From: Rheum nobile
Lineage: Eukaryota; Streptophyta; Magnoliopsida; Caryophyllales; Polygonaceae
Reading direction: 5' to 3'
DNA: 64,000 bases
Assembly (NCBI GenBank): GCA_027886185.1
Contig: WOAB01000595.1
Coordinates: 1,054,001-1,118,000, forward strand
Below, piece by piece: positions 32,601 through 42,921 of the stretch. How positions within the stretch are numbered: the stretch's first letter is position 1; each line of letters starts with the position of its first letter. Position numbers and translations under genes: made by a program. The notes under the pieces are model-generated. The model worked only from the letters and a program-made list of their open reading frames with translations, was not told the origin of the DNA and did not search any database.

Positions 32601-33790
32601 ACTAGCTTGTCCTCCTGCTCCTTGGAGAGTTTGTTTGAGATGATGACTGGTAGTGTGTCATTCTCTCCAAGGAATGCGTACTTGAGGTGGTCTGGTAGTT
32701 GCTTGAGTTCGACCGAGGGTGCCTGCACAATAGAAGAAAATAGCTTTTCGCTGGGTACAGTTAGTGGAATGGGGCCATCGCTCCATCTGCTATGGGCGGG
32801 GTTATCCCCGAATGTGTCCATGTCTGCTACCTTCTCCTGCATGTTAGTAGATATTGAAATTTCCGCACAAGGACTAACTATGTCATTCTCCAAATCAGCA
32901 TATAGTTCCTTTAAATAAGAATTATCAAAAACATCTTGAGCAATAGGATCAATCACATCAATAGCACATAGAGAATGCTCGTCATTGGGGTGCTTCATAG
33001 CTTCGTTAATGTTGAATTCTATCTCGTCCCCTTCGAATTCCATAGTGAGTGTCCCAGTACTCACATCAACTTTAGTACATGCAGTTTTCAAGAAAGGTCT
33101 TCCTAGTAGAATAGGGGCTCCATGAGGATCATCATCCATGTCAAGTACATAGAAATCAGCTGGGAAAATTAACCTGTCTACCATAACTAAGACGTCTTCT
33201 ACCACACCTCTAGGGTAGACATTAGACTTATCCGCTAATTGCACTACTATCCCAGTTTCTTGAAGTGGTCCTAACCCCATGGTTTTGTATATAGAATAAG
33301 GTAACACATTAATGGAGGCGCCTAGATCTAGCATAGCTTTTTCTACATGGGTGGTACCGATTGTACAAGGGACAGTAAACATACCAGGGTCATCACATTT
33401 GGGTGGCATTCGCTGCTGAAACACTGCAGAAACTCTCTCACTGACCTGGATCTTTTGATGTCCCTTCAGCTTTTGCCTTCTTTTGTTTGTACACAGCTCT
33501 TTCAGGAATTTGGCATAGCTGGGTACGGACTCTACCAGTTTCAGGAGAGGAATATTCACCTCGCATTTGCTGAAGACGTCAAAGATCTCCTGATTGGTTT
33601 TTGGTCTTCTCTTCTCCCTCAATGCCTCAGGAAAGGGTGTCGGTGGCTTTTCAGGGTTGAGCGGGGGAAGTTCTGGCTGGATATAATCTGGGTAGTCGTC
33701 CGTAGTCGACCTGCGATCGCGGTTCTCACCCTGCGGTCGTGGTTCTCTGCTGACTGGTTCTGGTTCCATATCCGACGCCCCGCGATCGCT
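29669..33790 (-). pseudogene. Athila polyprotein: protease, RT, RNase H, integrase
   Basis: A 1163-residue frame is open from 33769 to a TAG at 30278-30280, and the same frame then continues to a stop at 29669-29671. Protease is near residue 147 (MLDLGASINVLP, the Athila form of the D-T/S-G site). RT has CIDYRKLNAVTRKDHFPLP and catalytic FMDD near residue 600. RNase H has IMCDASDYAVGAVLGQ near 745 and YTDHAALRYL. The integrase HHCC is near 1015-1060, followed by GIDFMG, SDRGTHF and, beyond the TAG, NGQAEISNREIK for D,D-35-E, then GPYTVAHAYPHGVVD and a final KPYHE. Further in-frame stops follow (near 29976). Two dyad pairs lie in the RNase H-integrase linker. Enzymes for reverse transcription and integration; this copy is inactive. 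Confidence 0.92.
30978..31095. repeat. Two dyad pairs inside the RNase H-integrase linker
   Basis: Centres at 30982+31002 and 31069+31089, both 20 bp. In the polyprotein frame each pair encodes a PRSxGDDRDRG-type peptide, so the same peptide occurs twice, about 29 residues apart. No other part of the polyprotein shows this composition. Confidence 0.9.
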
Positions 33791-33860
33791 GTTCCTCTAC
33801 GACTTCCCTTGTTTTTTCCGTGAAATAACCGTGATCGCGGTTTTCAGCCCGCGATCGCGG
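33711..33860. repeat. Dyad pairs at the gag-protease junction
   Basis: Centres at 33715+33735 and 33833+33853 (20 bp each), plus a single box at 33784 whose partner position is mutated. They encode RSRG / NRDRG-type peptides in both frames that meet here. Confidence 0.88.
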
Positions 33861-34979
33861 TTCTTCCCAGCGTTCGCCTCTTGTTGGTTCTTCATCCCTT
33901 CCCACAGCATAAGGGTCACTTAGCTTCTTTCCACTTCTCAATTTGATTGCATTGGCTTCAAGTTGGTCTTCGCAGTACTCGCTTGGGGACTCCGTTATTG
34001 CAGGTGTACTAGGCATCAGCTGTCCCAGTGATGCACCCAATTGTAATATAGATTGCTGAGAGTCCTGGTGCAAAGTGTAATTTTGATGGGTGAGCTGAGA
34101 GAATCCCTCTTTCATTGCTAGTGCATTGTTTACACCAGCTTGAATCACTGCTTGTGTATTATTTGCACTTGCTTGAATCATTGCTTGTGTGAGTGCTTGA
34201 AGCGTCTGAGTGAGAGCTAGTAATGTACTCTCATCGGCTAATGGTTGTGTTTGTTTAGGCTGGACTTCTGTGATGTTCACTTCTTGTACAGCATGCACTC
34301 TTGCTCTGGGAGTGTCCGTAGTGCTTGCCTTACTCCTTGAGCGGTATTGCCTTGAACTCTCAGAGAGCTCGGAGAAGACCTCAAAGGCTTCCACGGGGGT
34401 TTTGTTCAAGATGTTTCCCCCACAGGTAGCATTCACCAACCTACGGTCTTCCTCTAGCAATCCTCCAAACAAATACAGTACCAAATCCTGGTCTACGTAA
34501 CCATGAAATGGGCAGTTGATTACTAGCCTCCTGAATCTCTCATAATAGTCATACAACTACTCGCCCTGAAACTGTTCAATGTCACTGATGCTTCTTTTCA
34601 GGCTATTGAGCTTGGTTGTAGGAAAACAAATTTCCAGGAAAGCTTGCTTCATTTTTGCCCACGTGACTATGCTGTCCGAGGCCAAGTAATAGAATCATTC
34701 CTTCGCTGCATCCTTTAGAGAGAAGGGAAAGGCTCTTAGTTTGATTTGATCTTCAGTAACTCCCCGGGGTTGTATACTATTACAAACAGTATCGAATTCC
34801 TGGAGGTGTTTGTTCGGATTTTCCTCATCGGTTCCTCTGAAGTGAGGCAATAAACTGATCAAACCCGATTTGAGTTCAAAGTTCACGCCCTCCTGGATTT
34901 CCGGGAATTGAACAGCTAGATGTTGCTGCTCTTGATATTGCGTTGTCAATTGCCTCAGTGTTCGGTTTTCTTGTGCCAT
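33726..34979 (-). pseudogene. Athila gag
   Basis: ATG at 34979 (MAQENRTLRQLTTQYQEQQ). The retrotransposon gag domain follows with FRGTDEENPNKHLQEF and LRAFPFSLKDAAKE. An in-frame TGA (34695-34697) stands where the family has Trp in KEWFYYL, and a TAG (34557-34559) breaks GE-LYDYYERFRRLV. After that the frame is open to 33726, through LVLYLFGGLL and a Gln/Ala-rich region (residues TQTLQALTQAMIQASANNTQ). It is in a different frame from pol, overlapping it near 33726-33790. The stops are single-base transitions from the expected codons. Confidence 0.85.
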
Positions 34980-35116
34980 AGCTGAATTCTTTCACCGAAC
35001 TACTAAAATGTGAATCACACTTGACAAAACAAAGGTTAGTAACGTTAGAGGGAACCGTAAGATAGGTTCCCTACAAGATCAATATTTAATCAATTCACAA
35101 GAAAACAGAAAATGAT

Positions 35117-35134
35117 TCCCCGGCAACGGCGCCA
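35117..35134 (-). other. Athila primer binding site
   Basis: On the minus strand TGGCGCCGTTGCCGGGGA, 4 bases after the 5' LTR end. The sequence is the classical tRNA-Asp-type PBS of Athila elements. Confidence 0.9.
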
Positions 35135-35138
35135 AATT

Positions 35139-36451
35139 TGACGTGGCCTAAGGTCGTTATGCCAAATCAAAGTAACCTCAACTTCCAAACTAGAATAGTG
35201 AGTAAGCAAGGGTCGAAATCCCAAGAGAATCACAGGAGTCTATTTTCTTGTGAACAATCAAATACCAATCGAACAGTGTAACAAAAAGGGGGTTTTGAGG
35301 TTTGGTTTGCTAAAATCTATGGATAAATCAAATAAAGGAAAAATGCTCCTCCTAACAAATATCCACAATCACTGAATATGGTTGATCATAGATTATCTCG
35401 AGTTCTTCTTCCTTCCTATGGTTGTTCCTGTCCCGATCTTATGTAGATTCAAAGGGAAACCTTCCACTAAGAACCCTTACCAATGAATAACCCTAGTACC
35501 ACTAAAAGTTCAACCCAAAGGCAGCAATGCATATAAGAATTAACCAGGATACACAGAACGCTCGCTCAGATGCATTTACCATGTAATTATCTCTCCCTAT
35601 AATAGAACAATTTCAACCAGAGCATGTAAATTGTAGTTGCTACAACAGAATAGGACGTTAGCCCAACATTTTCCTGATCCTAGCAATATGAAAATCACCA
35701 ATAACAACTAGTTGCGCGGGCTAGTGCAATCAATGAAATCCAATGGAATAGGCTTAGAAGAGATAATACAAACCAATAGGAACTCGAACACGAAAGATAA
35801 TCTCACAACCAAAATCCAATGAATGCTTCAATTGTTAGGCGGAACCAAGAAGGTTAGTTCCTCCTCATGTTCTTCATAAAAACTCTGAATCAATGAATAA
35901 TTGAACAACGTAGCAATTTTAGAAACTAAAACTCGATTCTAAAAACCTAAAAACTAAGAGAGTATATATATGTGGGCTTAACAAATGACCTAGCCCACTG
36001 AAAATAGAAAACGGAATAAATAAACTGAAAATAAAGAAAACAGATAAGATAGGTTCGGGAAATCCGAAATAACTCTGTCGTGCTGACCCGCGATCGCGGG
36101 TGATGGACCTTGATCGCGGGCCATGTAGTTCCACGCTCCTTGCTCTCCTCCGCGCCTGCAGAAGTGTCTCGAATGCCTCAAAGTCCCGCGATCGCGGCAA
36201 CCTCACCCGCGATCGCGGTTAATGCTCGACCTGCTGCACCAGCATTCTCCTCTTATATTCTTCCATAGGCTCTCTCGTGGCTGCTTCTTCTTCAATGTCT
36301 CCAACAATCTTCAAGTAAGCTCAAAACATCTCCAAAACACCAAGACTTCGCCTCCATACTCCATGCACAAGAATGTGTCTAAAACTATCCAAATGACACC
36401 AATAAATCCTCTAATGACTCTTAGTTAAGCTCTACAAAGTAGTGCTTATCA
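35139..36451 (-). repeat. Athila 5' LTR
   Basis: Nearly identical to 26653-27963 with few substitutions and indels. Dyads at 36092+36112 and 36190+36211. Followed by the target duplication AGTAA. Confidence 0.93.
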
Positions 36452-36456
36452 AGTAA

Positions 36457-36886
36457 CAACTCGAAGCTTGCAGAAGTTTGAAAACCACTTATTATTAAAC
36501 CTTATACTTTCAAACTTTCTACTTTATACTTTTAAACCTTATATAGTTAACTTAATAAAATAATTATTTATAAAGTTAGTTTTCTCAAACTAGTGACACT
36601 ATTATCACAAAAACCCTTACTAAGACCAAAAATCACACTTTTAAAGTTATAATCACAAACTTAAATTTAACTGCTTATAACACACCATTTATAAACCAAC
36701 TATAAATAACTTTGAAGTTCAAATAGATAAACCATTATTTTAAATTAAATTCCAAGAAATAATAAAACTTTTAAATTTAACATTTAAACTCTCGAAATTC
36801 CTTTTTAGCAGAAAATAGGTTGAAAATAGTTTCGAAATTAATTTTCGAAAATTCCCAAACCTAACAATAGGCCAAAATTTTTAAAA
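36457..36886 (-). other. Element A 5' leader, second part
   Basis: AT-rich untranslated sequence between the Athila insertion and the PBS of element A; nothing else seen. Confidence 0.6.
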
Positions 36887-36903
36887 CCATTGCTCTGATA
36901 CCA
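36887..36903 (-). other. Element A primer binding site (initiator Met tRNA type)
   Basis: On the minus strand TGGTATCAGAGCAATGG, four bases after the LTR end. TGGTATCAGAGC is the standard plant initiator-Met PBS core. Confidence 0.88.
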
Positions 36904-36907
36904 TAAT

Positions 36908-39431
36908 TGTAACACCCCTGACTTATGTCGGTCGTGTCACACGCCAGTGACCTCAGACGTTACTGTCCAAAGTCACCCAAGGCTTTAATCAGAACAATTA
37001 AGCTTAAATATTTATATATTAAGTAACGAAAGATTAAGCAGCGGAAGACATATTTAAATGAAACTCAACCTTTTATTAACAGACTTCTCATAAAATGAGA
37101 ATGACGTTTTTACAACAAAGTGAAATTACAGCGGAAGACTTTTAATTAAACCCTAGTACAAGACTAGGTTATAAGAATATGTATTAGTAATACTTAACAA
37201 CCTTAAAACACTGTCACTTAAATCCTCAACTGCAAGCCTCCTCTTTGATTGGTTACTTCAAGTCTTCGGGGACCAACCACTGATATGTCGTATAGGACGG
37301 ATGACACCAGCCAACCATGCAAGGAATAAAACTCGGTTGGTTAGTCTAATGAAAGACTATGCAAGGGTGAAAACAGAATGGTTCTAGTGATCGTAACCGT
37401 TTACTATCATTGTCCCTCGAATAATAACTGAAGGAACGATACATAACCCGGAACTTTCACGGAATGATTAAAATTAGACATGCACTGAAAAGAAGACTCC
37501 AAAGGAATTGAGTCTTATGGGAAACATATGACAAATGTTTGGGAACGTTAAGTTTACATACAAGTTTAAAAACGACCTTGATTATTTGGGTCTACGACCA
37601 ACCTCACCGCGTAATGCGAATCCAGATTGGAAAGATGACTTACTCCAACAAGAGTCCGGGCGGTTTCCACGTTGTACTCCTTGCCCGAGGGTTCATTAAT
37701 TATGTGCATAACCGCACTTATCTTATTTAATTACAAAACGTATATTAACGTTTGAAGCTTTTAATACAATCTCGAGTAACTACGAGAATAACACAAGGTG
37801 ACATTATGTCCAACCCACTTGCACTAGCAAGGTGCTTAAAAACCTCTTATCCTTAACGGGTGGATAAGAAGCAATGGTCATGACCTTTAAAAGTATTAGA
37901 GAATTATTCCGACTAATACCGAGTTATAAAGAAACGACTAATCCTCGTAAGGAATTAGCGTTCCTACGAATACTCGTGCTAATCTAGCATTTAAGTTTAC
38001 ATTTAAATCCACACCAAAATTCGTTACAGTAATAATAGGTATAATAGCGTTGTTCTAGCAATATATACAACCTATTATAAAGTCATATTTTATCACATCA
38101 TTTTATAAAATCTGATCCCTAAACGAAAACAACACTTCACCCCATTTTAATTAACAATCAAGTAATTGGTAATTAAAGGAAATATGGAATGATAAGCAAG
38201 AGTGAACCGCCACTTGAATTAATCTTGACGAATTGACGATGTCGGATTTCGGGATCTGGAAACTGGAATCTGCGTACGGATTCCCATGACGACGACGATG
38301 CATAAGACGGAACCCTAGGTTAGATACGATATGATACGAAGATACGAAACAGACGAAATAACTGAGATGAACAAGTGAAACGAAGGAAATAAAGCTAATC
38401 CGCGGTCGTGGAAATCATATCCACGGTCGCGGAAATCTGGGTTGAACCGCAGTCGCGGAAATTCATACCCGCGATTGCGGTTTGCCCTCCCGACGATGGC
38501 TTGGAGGCGTTCGAGCTTACCAACGACGACGATGACGACGAATTCCCTTCACTTGGGATGGATGCGCACCACCACTACTTCCTCCTGGCTTCACGACACC
38601 TCTGGCGACCTCCAAACACTCCGGCGAGCACACAAATCCGACGATGAACACTTTGAAAGGGAGAAAGGTTGAGTTGTGAATGGATGAGGAATTAGGGTGA
38701 TGAGAGCCCCTGTATATAGGGTGGAGGAGGCCCCAACGCTGAGCAACCCAAGCGCTTGGCCTCCCCCTCCGGCGTAACGCCGACTTCCCAAGCGACGCAC
38801 GCAGGGAAAAGAGGAAGACGAAGACGCAACAGATTCCGCGGGCGCGATTTCTCTGCCGCGGTCGCGGTTGCCCCTTGGCGAATCCACGGTCGCGGTTTCC
38901 AATCTGCGGTCGCGGAACTGCCGCGATTGTGCCATTGGGTCGTTGGTCGCGGTTCTTGTTCGGGCTTAAGCTTAAAACTTGCTATTCTTAATACCCAAAA
39001 TAACTTATGACCCATATATCTTTGCTAAACGTATATTATTACGTTCAAAGGGTTCATACAGAGATTATAGAGGTTACGGAAATTGCCCAACACGTCTTTC
39101 TTACGAAACGACAGTTCGAAACTTTTAGGGGTTATTACAATACTACCTCCTTAAAAGAAGTTTCGACCCCGAAACTTGGCCGGTAACAGCTCAGAGAAGC
39201 GACCTTATATTAAGTTACCCAACCTTATAAGTTTAACCATGCCTAACCCATTTAACACTTTTTAAATTGGTTCAAGCAATTCTAAGTTAAATTATAAGTT
39301 GCTTCAAATTACAGTTAATGTAAGGTTAACCATAATTTAGACCCTTCATAACTTAAGAGAATTTTATAACTTGTTTTCACCAACTATACATTTTACCATA
39401 TTACCCTTATGGCAACCTGAGGGTTATTATA
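36908..39431 (-). repeat. Element A 5' LTR (right copy)
   Basis: About 2.52 kb, closely matching 20624-23140. Its outer end reads TTATTATA where CA is expected, so the terminal CA has mutated to TA. Dyad pairs at 38404+38425, 38451+38473, 38840+38860, 38888+38908 and 38925+38945. Confidence 0.88.
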
Positions 39432-39436
39432 TTCAT

Positions 39437-39599
39437 GAACAAATGGATTACAAGTTCAAACAAACAATTTGGAGATAAGGTTCATAAACAATGGTTTGAA
39501 GGTTCACAAAATTAGAGATCAAGTTCACAAACAATGGATTACACGTTCACAAAAAAAGTACAAGTCGATGGCAAAAACAAATATAAAAATAACCTATTG
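39437..39599. other. Host intron remnant with GTTCA words
   Basis: A short intron-like stretch with AAGTTCAAACAAA, AGGTTCATAAACAATGG and ACGTTCACAAA words, matching the left flank of element A at 20560-20618. It marks the insertion as within an intron. Confidence 0.5.
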
Positions 39600-39885
39600 G
39601 TTCGGTATGTCAAATCAAATGATACCACTATACCGAAGAGGGAAACGTTATTGCACGAGATGTGATCACACCAAAACATTCGGGTCAAATAATCGGTCGA
39701 ATCAACATAGTAAACGAAACAAAAAGCAGGGAAAAACTCCTTTTTTTTGAAAATTCAATTAATGGTAATCTTTGCATCAAAGCCGCCTGCCAACATATCT
39801 CCTCGGTAGTTCTTGAAATCAACAGAAGAAACACCACATGTGAATATCCACCGATAATCTCCTTGAATATACCATGACACATGAA
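39600..39885 (-). pseudogene. FAR1/MULE transposase fragment, upstream exon
   Basis: Minus reading from about 39880: FKNYRGDMLAGGFDAKITIN, a short frameshifted interval over an A/T run (39743-39750), then DSTDYLTRMFWCDH and FGIVVSFDLTYRTN. The FAR1/FHY3 consensus here is DA-M---K......PAF-Y--D..D-LTR-FWAD--SR--Y--FGDVVSFDTTYRTN, containing the first acidic residue of the DDE transposase. The next residues of the domain (N-FVPFTG) are in the fragment at 20347-20517, so the two are exons of one gene split by element A. The 5' part is cut off at the junction with element B near 39890. Confidence 0.65.
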
Positions 39886-40768
39886 TAATTTCTATAAGTA
39901 TTACATTTATTTATGAAAATTAATTTAATACTATACAACCTTAATGACAATATTACTTTAAATCTTCAATCTTTGACTGTAAGCCTTCGTCTTCGATTTG
40001 TTATTTCAAGGTTGTCTGAACCAACCATTGATGTGCCGTATAGGACAGATGACACCAGTCAACCATGCAGGGAAAAAGAGAAGGTTGGTTAGTCTAATGA
40101 AAGACTAAACAAGGACTCAAACAGAATGGTTCTTGTGATTGTATCTGGTTACTATCATTGTCTCCTAAATAATAGTCGGTAGACGATATATAACTCGGAT
40201 ACTCTCATGGAAACGAAAGAAAAGGTATGCGACAAGAGAAGACTCCAAAGAAGATGAGTCTTATGGGAAATTAATGAATTTGTTTGGGAACATTATATTT
40301 CACACAAAGTTTGAAAACCGACCTTGAATATTTGGGTCCACGACCAACCTCACCGCATAATGCGAATCCAGATTGGAAAGAAGACTTACTTTAATCAAGA
40401 GTCCGGGCGAGTTTCACGTTGTACTTCTCGCCCAAGGGTATATTAATTATGTGCAACAAGACACTTATCTTAATTAATTCCAAAACACGCATTAACTAAA
40501 GCTTTTAATTTCCACAACAGATCTCACAATGAGATATAGAATGAGAATAAATCCTGAATATTGGCACTAGCTAAGTGCACCACCACTTATATTCAAAAAA
40601 GGGTAAGTCATGACCAAAAGTATTAGGACAATAATCCTCCTAATACTAGTTATAAAAAAACAACTAAACCTCGCAAGGTAAATAACGTTCCTATGAATAC
40701 TCGTGCTAAAGTAGCATATATGTCCACACCAATTGCACAACAAGTCCACACCAAGTTTATCTAGCACC

Positions 40769-40873
<105 letters not shown>

Positions 40874-41379
40874 GCTCCGGTAAAATGACTCTTATGGTGA
40901 AACGAGTGCATAATTATGGAGCGTCGGATTGAGGATGATAGATGGCTAGATTAGGAGAGAGAAAATAGGGTATAGTGGGGGTGTGAATCATGGAATAAAT
41001 ATCACCACCAAAATAGGCAGTTAGAAGTAGATTGGAAAGAGAAAGATTGGAGAGAGAAAACGTGGATTTGGTCTAGAAATTTTTAAACCGTTGTGCATAT
41101 CGACATAAAAAATCTGCATATCGAGACGAAAAAGATGAATATTGTTATATATAATTTGCATATATGTTAATCTTGTTCATGTTCCATCGTATATAATGCA
41201 TCGACTGAATTGAGATACAATGTGTTAATATCAAAGCACATTATCTGAATATCGTTAAAGTATTATTGAATAACTGTTATTCGTGATCATGGTCAGTCAT
41301 ATATATACTGATATTCAAAAACATTGAACAGATATGCACATTGTGGTAATTGATATTCCAATTTTAAACATACAAGTAT

Positions 41380-41830
41380 ATTATGCATATCACTGTACAA
41401 AAAATGCATATCTCATCCACACAAATGAATATCATATTTACGACCAGGAAAATAATCCATAATTACAAATTGCATATCATATAAGTGTATTCTGCATATC
41501 ACTGTACAATAAATGCATATCCCATCCACATAATTGCAAGCCGGACTCAGCGAGATCTTCCTTGGCCGCGCCCGCGGTTTCCTTTCCGTGCCCGCGGCTT
41601 GTTCTTCTCAGCTTCTGACGAGATCTTCCTTGGCCGCGCCCGCGGCTTATTCTGCATATCAATATATAGAAAATGCATAACTCATCCACATAAATGAATA
41701 TCACAATCACAACCAATGAAATAATCTATCATAAAAAATTGCATATCATACAAGTATATTCTACATATCAATTTATGAAAAATGCATATCCCATCCACAC
41801 AAATGAATATCATATTCACGGCCAAGGAAA
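41380..41830. repeat. Degenerate tandem unit with TGCATATC / ATGAATATCA words
   Basis: Three to four copies of a roughly 100-130 bp unit (CTGCATATCACTGTACAA ... AATGCATATCCCATCCACA), interrupted by the GC-rich segment at 41540-41648. Confidence 0.65.
41540..41648. repeat. GC dyad boxes in M1
   Basis: Centres (GCCC, arms CCGC/GCGG) at 41570+41590, exactly 20 bp apart, and a single further box at about 41639. Each main box follows GAGATCTTCCTTGGCC, and CTCAGCGAGATCTTCCT also occurs at 42256-42272 in the captured ORF. Confidence 0.8.
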
Positions 41831-41991
41831 TACCCAAAGTAACGAAGTCAAAAAAATCAGCAAATTAAACCAATAAAATCACATAATTATATATTGACTA
41901 CCCAAATTACAAAACAAGATGAATAAACTATTGACTACCCAAATTAGAAGATTTGAGTGAATCACAAAATCAGCAAATTAAACCAATAAAA

Positions 41992-42492
41992 TCAGTAAAG
42001 TAAAATCAACAAAATCAGCAAACAAGATGCATCCAAAAAACAAGACGCATCCAAAAAAAATAGCAACACAAAATTGAGAATATATTCAGCAAAGAAAAGT
42101 GTTGCTAACTCGATCGATATGAAGGAGGAGACAATTTGAAGGAGGAGACAATTTGATTTCATACCTGGATGGACTAGAAGTAAGAAATTTGATTCCATAC
42201 AATTTGATTCCTCCCCCGTGCTTCTTGTTTTCTCGCTGACTCCGCCCAAGACCCCCTCAGCGAGATCTTCCTCGTCGGTCACTCCGTCAGTCCTGGTGGC
42301 GTCGAGTCTCTTCACCGTCACAACCAGCGCTGGTGCTACCTCGATCTCAACCGTGGAGGTTACCGCTAGAAGAACTAGCAGGAACCCGTACTCTCCGGCG
42401 GCGTAATCAAGCGGCGGGAAGATGGAGTCTGCGCAGAACCGCGACACCGAGAATCCTCCTCCTTTGTTGGCATCCGATGGCGTCAGAACCAT
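41992..42492 (-). CDS. Captured ORF in M1, unidentified
   Basis: From ATG 42492 (MVLTPSDANKGGGFSVSRF) about 166 codons: a GC-rich part with LDYAAGEYGFLLVLLAVTST (hydrophobic, membrane-segment-like), a charged part with TDEEDLAEG, then AT-rich low-quality coding. GC content falls sharply after about 42210, so only the first half looks like a former gene exon. Upstream on the minus strand a GTAGGTTCTAGGGTTT leader resembles a plant 5' UTR. Possibly a host gene fragment carried by the element. No family recognised. Confidence 0.35.
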   Translation of the reverse strand: MVLTPSDANKGGGFSVSRFCADSIFPPLDYAAGEYGFLLVLLAVTSTVEIEVAPALVVTVKRLDATRTDGVTDEEDLAEGVLGGVSEKTRSTGEESNCMESNFLLLVHPGMKSNCLLLQIVSSFISIELATLFFAEYILNFVLLFFLDASCFLDASCLLILLILLY

Positions 42493-42891
42493 GGCGAAGT
42501 CCTCCTCGCTACTGTCTTCCACCGCCGGGGACGGCGGTCGCTGATCAAGAAAGTGCCCCTCGCCGGATCTGAGTAAACCCTAGAACCTACCGTCGGGATA
42601 ACAAGCAATGAACGTGAAAGAATTTTTGAGAGAGAGAGAATTGAGGGAGACGAACGGTTTTTGGAAGGAGAAGGGAATAAACGATTTAATGGGAAAGTGA
42701 ATCAGTAAATTGGAGAGAGAGAGTAAATTGGGGAATAAATCCCATAAATTTAGGTGATCTAGTGTGGGTGATTCTACCCCCTAATCTTATACCTTCCTAG
42801 ATTCAATCTCAGCCATCCATCCTCCTCTAATCCAACGTCCTAAATTGATACACTCGTTTCACCCTAACAGCTTGTTTTACTAGAGCATAGA

Positions 42892-42920
42892 TCTATATAT
42901 ATATATATATATATATATAG
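42892..42920. repeat. (TA)n between M1 and M2
   Basis: About 14 TA units separating the two TIR elements; matching TA runs lie at 40772 and 44884. Confidence 0.9.
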
Positions 42921-42921
42921 T

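Larger units (their letters stand above)
26653..36451 (-). mobile_element. Athila-lineage Ty3/gypsy retrotransposon (9.8 kb)
   Basis: The LTRs at 26653-27963 (3') and 35139-36451 (5') are about 1.31 kb and nearly identical. The 5-bp duplication AGTAA lies at 26648-26652 and 36452-36456. On the minus strand: PBS, gag, long polyprotein (protease, RT, RNase H, integrase), a post-integrase ORF, PPT, 3' LTR. Near-identical LTRs mean a recent insertion, later than element A, yet the coding region has several stops. GC dyad pairs are scattered through LTRs, linkers and the 3' region. Confidence 0.93.
20624..39431 (-). mobile_element. Element A: gag-only chromovirus-like gypsy element, split by Athila
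   Basis: The LTRs at 20624-23140 and 36908-39431 are about 2.5 kb and highly similar. The 5-bp target duplication TTCAT lies at 20619-20623 and 39432-39436. An initiator-Met-type PBS and a PPT place the sense strand on minus. Excluding the nested Athila, the internal region is only about 4.0 kb and contains gag but no recognisable protease, RT, RNase H or integrase. It is therefore a non-autonomous, large-LTR derivative that would need proteins in trans. Confidence 0.85.
40874..42886. mobile_element. M1: TIR element flanked by (TA)n
   Basis: The left end GCTCCGGTAAAATGACTCTTATGGTGAAACGAGTG has an imperfect inverted partner at the right end (reverse complement GCTCTAGTAAAAC...GGTGAAACGAGTG), with similarity extending about 85 bp. 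TA runs stand on both sides. No transposase is seen. Inside are three to four copies of a unit with TGCATATC words (41380-41830), a GC-box segment (41540-41648) and a captured ORF (41992-42492). The superfamily is uncertain; Micron-like or Mutator-derived elements insert into TA microsatellites. Confidence 0.6.

Noticed and set aside
27599..36218. Regular GC palindromes as a CRISPR-like array
   Set aside because: Repeats are 10-14 bp, occur in pairs and not in a long regular series, and lie in a plant retrotransposon. No cas-like genes.
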